In this document: positions 56,690 to 64,000 of the stretch, in pieces
Layout: each line of letters starts with the position of its first letter
How positions within the stretch are numbered: position 1 is the first letter of the stretch
Source: Onchidella celtica
Lineage: Eukaryota; Mollusca; Gastropoda; Systellommatophora; Onchidiidae
Assembly: GCA_963931925.1 (NCBI GenBank)
Contig: OZ007570.1
Location: 68,849,714-68,913,713 of the forward strand
DNA: 64,000 nucleotides
Direction of reading: 5' to 3'
Translations under genes and position numbers: made by a program
The notes under the pieces: model-generated
The model's input: the letters and a program-made list of their open reading frames with translations, nothing else
Database searches by the model: none
What the model was told of the DNA's origin: nothing

Positions 56690-59600
56690 ATATTAATATA
56701 TTTATTTATTTAAGATTTTATTATTAAAATATTGTAGTTACGTATATACTTATTTGTTTTATATTTATGGCTGGCGAGCCTTCTGTCAGTCCGTGCGCGG
56801 TTGAAACGGCGTCACCCAGCCTCCGGCCCCCACCGGTGGCCGACCTCAGCACGCTATTCCGCGATGGGATTTTGAGTGGTGCCATTGCTACCATGATCTG
56901 CCAGGTCCGGGGTGCCAGCTTTGCTACAGTCAACATATAGATTTATTTTGTTGACAAGGGCCCTTTTTTCTTTTTTAAAACTATTGTCTACAAGAGACAA
57001 GACACCGGCCAATGTAAATGGTTTTTTCCTTTCATTAAATAACCTTTTAAGTTTATTCCTTTCTATTACATTTTTCTTACAGTTAAAAAGAATGTGCTCT
57101 GTCGTCATGGGCACGTCGCAGAGATTACAATTAAAGTTGCCCCTAAGTCTGTAAGTTTCTATTCTTAGGGTATTTAGGCTTCGCTCGCTGGGAGTGCTAA
57201 AATCCATGACAAATGTTTCCCAGTTCTGATATATCTGCTTTATAATGTTTACTTTTTGATTTAGGTATCCTTCAAATTCAGTTTTCCAAATTTCATTTAT
57301 ATGTTTTTTAATTAGACTATAGATGTCACTTTTATCTAGTTTAATATTTAAAAATTCTGTTTTTGTTGTGGCACTCTTAGCCAGGAGGTCGGCCCGTTCA
57401 TTCCCGGTGACCCCCACGTGGCCCGGTATCCATAGCAGGACCACGTCTGTACCGCATCTGAAAATCCTATCTACAAGTGTGATAATGCTGTGTATCATGT
57501 TGTGTTTGCTGTTAGACTGGCTTTCTGTCTGTATTGTCTTTATGGCTGATAATGAGTCTGTAAGAATGGTCACCCGTCGGTCCGTGATCCGGTGGGCGTC
57601 CAATTCTATAAGTGTTTGTTGTATTGCGTGTAGCTCTGCGGTGAATATACTCGTGTTGTCTGTGATTCTGATTGACCTATCTAAGTCTGTGTCTGTGCTG
57701 TAGATGCCCAATCCCACACGCCCGTCCTCTGTCTTCGACCCATCCGTGTAAATCTTCTCTGTGTGTTTGTAGTATCTTTCTATGTGTTCGTACACCCTGG
57801 CTTTCATAATGGTAGGTGTATCTAGTTTTTTACTGATTTCATCTGCCAGGGCGGTGTCTAAGGTGAGTCCCGCGAGCCCCCAGGTTGGTGGAAGTGGGAG
57901 GTGGCAGTCCAGCTGGAGATTACCGCCCCCGAGTTTGTGGGATAGTTCAATCATGTTATGGATTAAACTTTTTTTTCTTAATGTGTCTAGTCGCGGCTTT
58001 CGTTTAAGTTTGATTTCAGTTTCATAGTTTTCAATGATGATGTTTATAGGGTTGCCTGGATTTAATTTTGTTCTGGCCCAGTATTTCAGGATGCTTTTGG
58101 TTCTTTCCAGATGTAAAGGGGGTATTTTAAGAGCCGCATTTAATTTTAATTGACTGGATCCACTGTGTATTTGTGAAATATTTTTAAGGGCTGAGTACTG
58201 TATAGAATCCAGGCTGTCTAAGCTAGTTTTGTTTCCTGTATGATAGAGCTCCTCCCCATATGAAAATCTAGCCCTAATATAGTTGTTATAGAGGAGAAGC
58301 CTAGTTTTGAAGGGGGCGGCATACCTCCAGCCGGAAATCCTTCTCATTACATTTAGGGCCCCCAGACTCTTTCTGGCTCTGTCACCGATCTGCTCCCTAT
58401 ATGTTAAATTTCGATCCAAAATGACCCCCAGAAATTTTGCCGATGACGTGGAATGTACAGGGGTGCCTTGAATTTGGACTTTTCCATTCTTTTTTGAGTT
58501 ATAAAAGACTAATTGTGTTTTCGAGGCGTTTGCTTTTAATCCCAAATATCCTAACTGTTCAATAATATTGTTTGCCTCGTTTTCTAAAACTTTTGGTAAT
58601 GAGCTGCGTGTTACTTTGCCCAATTTACCTTTCCTAAAGATGGCTATGTCATCGGCATATTGCAGTATTTCAGTTTCAGAATGTAATTTTACGTTTTGGA
58701 TATGGTTTACTGCAATATTGAACAAGATGGGCGACAGAATTCCTCCCTGGGGGGTCCCGTGGAGCTGCACATGTGTTTCAGAAAATGTGTGTCCTATTCT
58801 AACTTGGAACGTTCTGTGTGTGAGATAGTTTAAAATGTAATTATACAACCTTCCCTTAATTCCGAATAAATTTAGGTTTTGTAAAATCCCTTCCCTCTTA
58901 ACCATATCAAATGCAGATTTCATGTCTAAGTATATGACTCCTACTGTGCTACGTCTACTTCCCCAAGCCGCTTTAATGTAATGTTCTAAGTAGGCTACAT
59001 TATCTAGTGCTTGTCTGTTCCTACGAAAACCTGCCTGTTTGTTTGAAATGATTCCCTCCCTTTCAATAAAGGATTGTAACCGATTTTTTACAATGGCTTC
59101 TAATGTTTTGCCTATGTGTGAAGTTAATGAGATGGGTCGGTATGATGCCGGGTCATGCGGATCCTTGTTTGGTTTTGGGATGGGCACTACATGTGCGTGT
59201 TTGTATGTTAAGGGTATCTGTCCCGTTTCCCAGATGCGGTTAAAGAACTCCAGGAGCGCGACCTTAAATATTTCAGAGGTGTTTTTGAGGGCAGTGTAGG
59301 TGATCCCATCCCCCCCCCCCCCGGGGCGGAGTCTCCCCTTTTCCCATTTAGCGCTCCCTGGAGTTCTCCCATGGTCAATGGGTCATCGTAGGGATCATCG
59401 GTTGGGTCAAATTTCTTGTATAATAATGTGTTAATTCCGAAATCCGATTCCTCCGCCTGGCTAAGTTGTTGGTAAAATAAGGCCAACTTATTTGTTTTCT
59501 CTTTATTTGAAAGATATATTAAGGCATTATTTTCTTTAAGGGGGGCAACTTTTAAAGAAGAGTAATTCCCTTCCATTTTTTAAATCTTTTTCCATACTTC

Positions 59601-60830
59601 GCTCTGCGGCGTGTCCATTCTGAGGTTTGCACAGAAATTTTCGAAATGTATTTGTTGTTTTCTTCTAAAGACTGCGGTGACTTTATTCCTAATCGTTCGA
59701 TATTTTTGATGGTTTTCTAAAGTTTTGTCTTTTCTATACTTCTTAAATGCATTTTTCCTTTCATTCTTAATATCTCTGCAGTCTTTATCCCACCATGGCA
59801 CCTGTCTCTTTGGGTTTGGGGTTACTGCAACTACTACTTTGCCATAATGGGGATTTTCCCCATTGGCATTTCGTATAGCAGATTCTAGAAAATTGTGTAT
59901 GTTGGCTGCATGTAAGTCTATGTCGTCGTCCCAGATCTGTTCTTCTATAATCTTTTTGCTTTCTTCTTTAAATATTTCCCAGTTTATTTTTCTAAAGTTG
60001 AATTTTTTACTTGTTGTATTGTTTTCATATTCAGTTTCTACTCCTAGTTTAACTATAACTGGGAAGTGATCTGAAGTCAATGTGTCTGCGTAAACTTCCC
60101 AACTACCTATAGGTATCCGAATTCCCTGATCTACCATAGTCAGATCTATGGCACTGTCCTTTTGTGTGTGCGTGTGGCTTAACCTAGTGACTGCCCCGTT
60201 ATTTAATAATATTTTATCGGTTTCCAGTATATATTTTTCTATCACTAGTCCCCCAGTGTCTTCTTTCTCACCCCCCCCCCCCACCAACGGTTATGACAGT
60301 TACTGTCAGTCCCTATAATGTGGTTTGCGTCTACGTCTCTGTCCAGTTCTGTTAGGTCTGCAAGGGTGATTTCGGAGGGCTGCCTAATATATAGGTTGGT
60401 TACATAAAGATGTGTTTGGCTATTTACCATAATTCTGAATGTCTGACGTTCAAGTTTAATTCCGATATGAATTTTATGTACACTGTAGTTTATTCCTTTT
60501 TTAATTAAAGTGATTAGCCCCCCTCCTGCTTGAAAGTTTGGGTTATCATGCCTAACTACTTCATAGCCAACTATGTGAAATTTGTGATTCCCCCCCAATT
60601 TGGTTTCTTGGATTAGTACCATGGTGGGATCTTGTTCATTTATTAAATCTAGAATTTCCGGTTTTTTATTTCGGATTCCCCCCGCGTTCCAATGGATTAT
60701 CTTGATCGGCATCTTGTCTCTTCTTTCTTTTATTAGAAGGTCTTTAAATGCAAATGAAAGAAGTTTTATAAATTTCGAGCATTCATTAAGGGCAGAACTT
60801 GAAGGTGTTAGATTGTTCACGTGCGGCACG
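56690..60830 (-). mobile_element. I/Nimb-like LINE with RNase H, 5'-truncated
   Basis: The minus strand carries an ORF2 with endonuclease, RT and RNase H, the layout of the I/Nimb/Ingi group of LINEs. No ORF1 precedes it, so the copy is probably truncated close to 60830. The 3' end is taken as the AAATAAAT-rich stretch near 56700. No target-site duplication was established. It lies inside the Harbinger element. Confidence 0.85.
56854..60712 (-). pseudogene. LINE ORF2: endonuclease-RT-RNase H, two frameshifts and one stop
   Basis: Starts at MPIKIIHWNAGGIRNKK. The endonuclease has IQETKL, VTNLYIRQPS, GTDSNCHNRWWG and SDHFPVIV. A frameshift falls in the G run (plus-strand C run 60271-60283) just after RWWG. 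An in-frame TAA follows VWKKI at 59582-59580. A second frameshift falls in the G run (plus-strand 59309-59322) after DSAPGG; the RT resumes as DGITYTALKNTSEIF and continues with VIYLDMKSAFDMVKR, HGTPQGGILSP and YADD (plus-strand 58648-58659). RNase H follows, with IYTDGSK, TAELHAI, LTDSLSAI and WIPGHVGVTGNERAD, all acidic residues present. The C-terminus carries CNLCDVPMTTEHILFNC. Apart from these three lesions the frame is open. Confidence 0.9.
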
Positions 60831-60839
60831 TGGAAAGTC

Positions 60840-61300
60840 GGACAAACGTTAAATCAACAAAATGACGATGGGACACCAAAGAACGCATAAAGACATTTAT
60901 CATTAGCACAAAAACACAGCTACTGTGGCCATTCAGGGTCTAACACCGCCAATTCTTTGATTACACGCTTTGAGCAAGAAAAGCTGCATGGTGGAATCAC
61001 TATAAATTCAACATTGAATCAAACTCTGACACTGGCGTTTTGTTCCCATGTTACTTGCGGTTGCTTGTGGTTCATTTTCAGCGACCTTTTTAAATTCATA
61101 GCGATACAATCGACTGAAATGTTATTTTTCACGTGACCCACGTGCAGTGCAAAGTTGCTGTGAAGTCAACAAAACAACACTGCCATACAAATCTCAACAT
61201 CCTCGGATCAACATAAATGATCAAAAAACATAGGTAAAGACAACATGCAAACTTTTAAGACAAGTTTTATTGTGGTACGTTTTTAATGCTGTCTATTATA
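60840..61300. other. interior of the Harbinger element, no gene
   Basis: No protein block recognised. The right arm of the 30-bp inverted match (61273-61302) lies at its end. Confidence 0.45.
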
Positions 61301-61309
61301 TTAAGACCT

Positions 61310-61681
61310 GAAATTTTCAACCTGCATCTCACCTCAAGCTTTAGGTGGACTGATACTAGAGACATGCAGGGCAATTTATTTTATACTTGCCTTGCAGAGG
61401 ACTACTTGAGGATGAGCACATTAGGCTTGGGTTTGAGGTCACTTCCACCACAAGTTGATTATTTAAGTAACGTTGCTATTTGGACATTTTACGAAGTGTA
61501 GCACAACTTGCATATCCCTCCCAATCACAGTATACTGACACCGACCCGTCCAATCCCTGCACTTTGATGATGAAGCAAAACAAACCACTGGATTGCCAAT
61601 TTTAGGTGTGACCCGACCGGGGTCCGAACCCCCCACCTCCCGGTTCCGGTATAGCGGTTCTAACCGTTGGATCATCTAGCC
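61310..61681 (-). mobile_element. tRNA-derived SINE on the minus strand, interrupted by a hAT MITE
   Basis: Read on the minus strand, the head contains TGATCCAACGG (A box, plus-strand 61664-61674) and GGGGGTTCGGACC (B box, 61621-61633), followed by CGGGTCACACCTAAAA, a layout known from many animal SINEs. The body extends to about 61310. The hAT MITE at 61682 lies directly upstream of the head. Confidence 0.65.
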
Positions 61682-61869
61682 CAGCAGTCCCCAACGTTTT
61701 GGGCCAGGGACCGGTTTCATACATGAAATTTTTCTGCAGATTGGGTAGACACTGCTAATGAAAGAAAAATAACATATTTTAAATCACAAAATTTTTTCTT
61801 TGCACCCTGGTACCAAGTGATCCACTAACCGGTGGTACCGGCCCAAGGACAGGGAGTTGGGGATCCCTG
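61682..61869. mobile_element. hAT-type MITE, 188 bp
   Basis: The ends are CAGCAGTCCCCAAC and, reversed, CAGGGATCCCCAAC. The flanking 8-mers are ATCTAGCC and GTCTAGCC (7 of 8), as expected for hAT. The sequence is non-coding. Confidence 0.85.
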
Positions 61870-61879
61870 GTCTAGCCGG

Positions 61880-62635
61880 TTGAGTACATTGTATCTGTTA
61901 TGTGGTGATAACAAACAATGAGAAGTCAGTTGTAGCCGGGAAGATAAGCAAATTTATTCTGGTAATATTTACAGGTCATTAGTTATATACAGTATCGCAG
62001 TAGATGTACATACTAATGCATAGAGTAATGAGCGTCACCAAATATCAATAAAGATAAAGTCATTCACATACTTTCATACTTTATAATAGGTGACCTAATG
62101 TATTACCAACTTGCTGAGAGTAATGCAACATGAAAAGTAATGTAAGTAAAGTGGTGGTGTTAATTAATCACACAACGCATAAGAGGTAAATTATTTCCCT
62201 TACTACGTAATTAAGTGTCGGTCTAACCAATGGCAGTCACTAAGTAATTACATGTATGCGTAATTTCCCTCGATTACATATGGATATTTAACAGTATCTA
62301 TCAGCTATATTTCATTGGTGTCTTTAATAGAGTTTCTATTGTTTTTTTTAATGAGACAAGGCAAGATTTTTAAAATCACACCTTACTGACCGGATTGAAT
62401 CATTCACTTAACAAATTCACTGACTTATTTAAACATAAAATTATCGATACATGTCACATGTATGTGACGAGGATTAGGTATGAGTAGAATGCAAAGGTAA
62501 CAACAATACAATGAGTTTACTTTGTTTATCAGCAAGGCCTCACGGTCGTTTTCGCGGGGACGCACAGGTTAAGAGAAAAAAATATCTCTCTGTATATATC
62601 TATCTCTCTTTTTATCCCCACCAAACACAGACAAG
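61880..62635. other. interior of the Harbinger element, AT-rich, no gene
   Basis: No coding sequence or known repeat recognised. Confidence 0.45.
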
Positions 62636-62638
62636 CAG

Positions 62639-62641
<3 letters not shown>

Positions 62642-62687
<46 letters not shown>

Positions 62688-62760
62688 TACAGAGAGAGAG
62701 AGAGAGAGAGAGATAGAGAGAGAGAGAGGGAGATACAGAGAGAGAGAGAGAGAGAGAGGA
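62642..62760. repeat. (GA)n microsatellite
   Basis: GA dinucleotides broken by a repeated GGGAGATACAGA interruption (about 62682 and 62728), which shows duplication of a longer block. Confidence 0.95.
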
Positions 62761-63106
62761 ACGGGGTTAGGTGCGAGAATTGATGAAAACTCAGTAATTT
62801 ATAAAAAACCGTTCTATCCATCGTACGAGAATGGTGTTTGGTATCAAATCGATGGTAAATTTACTACTTTTCCCAATTTTGTCATCAAAATGGCCAAAAA
62901 AAGATTTTCATTTACGTTTTAATTTTGAGTTTACCGTGTCAAGCCATTGGCTTTACATAATTTTTCAGGCGCCTCCTGATATTTTGGCTTAAGTCCTGAC
63001 TCGGAGCCCGGCTGTATGAATCGCCCACACACGTTCAGTTTTTTATACGTTTTACAGAATCTGGGCGAGGCCGTACGCCGGGCTTGAACGTGTGTGGGGG
63101 TCTTAA

Positions 63107-64000
63107 GAGTTTTACATGCCTTTTTTATCACTGAGTCAAGTGGTTCAGCTTTCTCATTTCATGTACAAACCCCGGCACGAAGGACATGTTCTGATCTTCA
63201 CACATGCAGACGTTTTTCCTTGATGTTCCCGTCGTTCATTATGGTGTGTAATATGTTCAGTATAGTTAAAACAATGGCCAGTCAAGATTTTGAAAACAGC
63301 TGGTACATTATGTGTACTTTGTGATTAATGAAACCAATACAAATTAACAGTTTATACTGCTGCATACATGACCTTGTTTCTTTAATATTCTGTAAAATTC
63401 TTGGAACAAACTATGTAAGTCACAATAAAAACGTGTGCGTAAGTTCCTTACTATCTTATGGTTCTCGAACATCTGAACATTGTCGTATATGGCTCTTACA
63501 TGAAGCAAGTTTGGCCTCCCCTGATATATAGAGTAAAAATAAATAAATAAATAAATGAAAATAAGGAGGAACATACAACGAGGTACCATACACAAGAAAA
63601 CGTTTGTATAACCATAGAGCTCCTTTTTGTCAAATCCAGTGTTTTTAAAAGTTACATTATTGTACAAACTCTACCAATCAATAGGAGTTTTCAGATGTAA
63701 TGATACATGAAACAGTCAAGATGAAAACTTCGTTTCAGAATTGATCTGAACTAATCTTGCCGCGGGGCCATCCGTCGATTTTCGAGATCCTCCGCCACAC
63801 ACCCCCCACCCCCCCCACCCCGCTATGTAGCTTACGCTTTCCAAAGCCATGACTTCAAACTACAACCCCCACCTCGCAGGAGCAGGTGGCCATTAGAATG
63901 AATGGTATCAGCGTTAAGGTATTGATGTTCTGAAACCTTACAAAGGCGTTTCATATGGACTACTTGGCAGTTTCATTAGTAACATGGCCAATATTCGCTT
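63107..64000. other. flank of the Harbinger element, no gene
   Basis: No supported gene. A (AAAT)n tract lies near 63536-63560 and C runs near 63800. Confidence 0.45.

Larger units (their letters stand above)
54805..63103 (+). mobile_element. PIF/Harbinger transposon, 8.3 kb, with nested insertions
   Basis: TIRs of 27 bases at 54805-54831 and 63077-63103 (inverted) match at 25 positions; both contain CCCCCACACACG and TCAAGCCCGGC. The flanks are TAA at 54802-54804 and 63104-63106, the 3-bp duplication expected for PIF/Harbinger. A Harbinger-type transposase fragment starts 250 bases inside the left TIR. The remaining interior is taken up by a Tc1-like element, an I/Nimb-like LINE, a SINE with a hAT MITE, and a (GA)n tract. 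TIR, TSD and protein class agree. A chance pairing of two separate copies remains possible but needs both TSDs and polarity to coincide. Confidence 0.82.

Noticed and set aside
1..64000. CRISPR array, operon or other prokaryotic defence system
   Set aside because: No spacer-repeat arrays, no operon-like gene packing, and the content is clearly metazoan with LINEs, SINEs and introns.

Overview
This is a stretch of animal genomic DNA made mostly of mobile-element remains. It shows GT-AG splice signals, LINEs with target-site duplications, tRNA-derived SINEs, TIR transposons, solo LTRs and long microsatellites, and it has no operons or ribosome binding sites. The mix (L1/Tx1-like, I/Nimb-like with RNase H, and RTE-type LINEs, plus SINEs with a 'gggaaaggcacttgacac' core) fits a lophotrochozoan, probably a mollusc. 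That assignment is inference from element types only.

One convincing host-type gene is present, on the + strand at about 34956-40040. Three exons with good splice signals and matching phases sum to exactly 568 codons. The predicted protein has four 21-residue repeats, then seventeen 17-residue repeats of type [17 protein letters not shown], then a C-terminal RING-HC-like finger in which Cys replaces the usual His. Its second intron holds a CCAT microsatellite and a solo LTR.

Layout. 3.27-9.51 kb (-): a full-length L1/Tx1-like LINE with a 15-bp target-site duplication, poly(A), an intact ORF1 and an ORF2 broken by one TAA. 11.3-12.4 kb (-): pseudogene of an uncharacterised invertebrate family. 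12.57-15.06 kb: a TIR element of unknown class with palindromic subterminal arrays, holding a nested hAT MITE. 15.3-17.5 kb: a MADF-domain fragment and an internally deleted Tx1-like relic. 18.03-18.95 kb: a solo LTR with TACAC duplications. 19.63-25.58 kb: a piggyBac element (TTAA, CCCTCGCCGTA ends) with Helitron, SINE and LTR sequence nested inside; the LTR splits the transposase. 25.6-26.2 kb: a CR1/L2-type LINE relic. 26-34 kb: dispersed repeats, a LINE fragment and a GTAG microsatellite. 34.9-40.0 kb: the RING gene. 40-46.8 kb: satellites, a solo LTR and a 78-nt perfect inverted repeat. 46.85-49.87 kb: a decayed RTE LINE with a fold-back in its RT region. 51.6-51.95 kb: a GGAT microsatellite. 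54.8-63.1 kb: a PIF/Harbinger element (TAA duplications, 27-bp TIRs) holding an internally deleted Tc1-like element, an I/Nimb-like LINE, a SINE and a hAT MITE.

Several LINE frameshifts fall exactly in long C or G runs at Pro- or Gly-codon clusters. Homopolymer expansion, or assembly error, therefore explains much of the apparent breakage.
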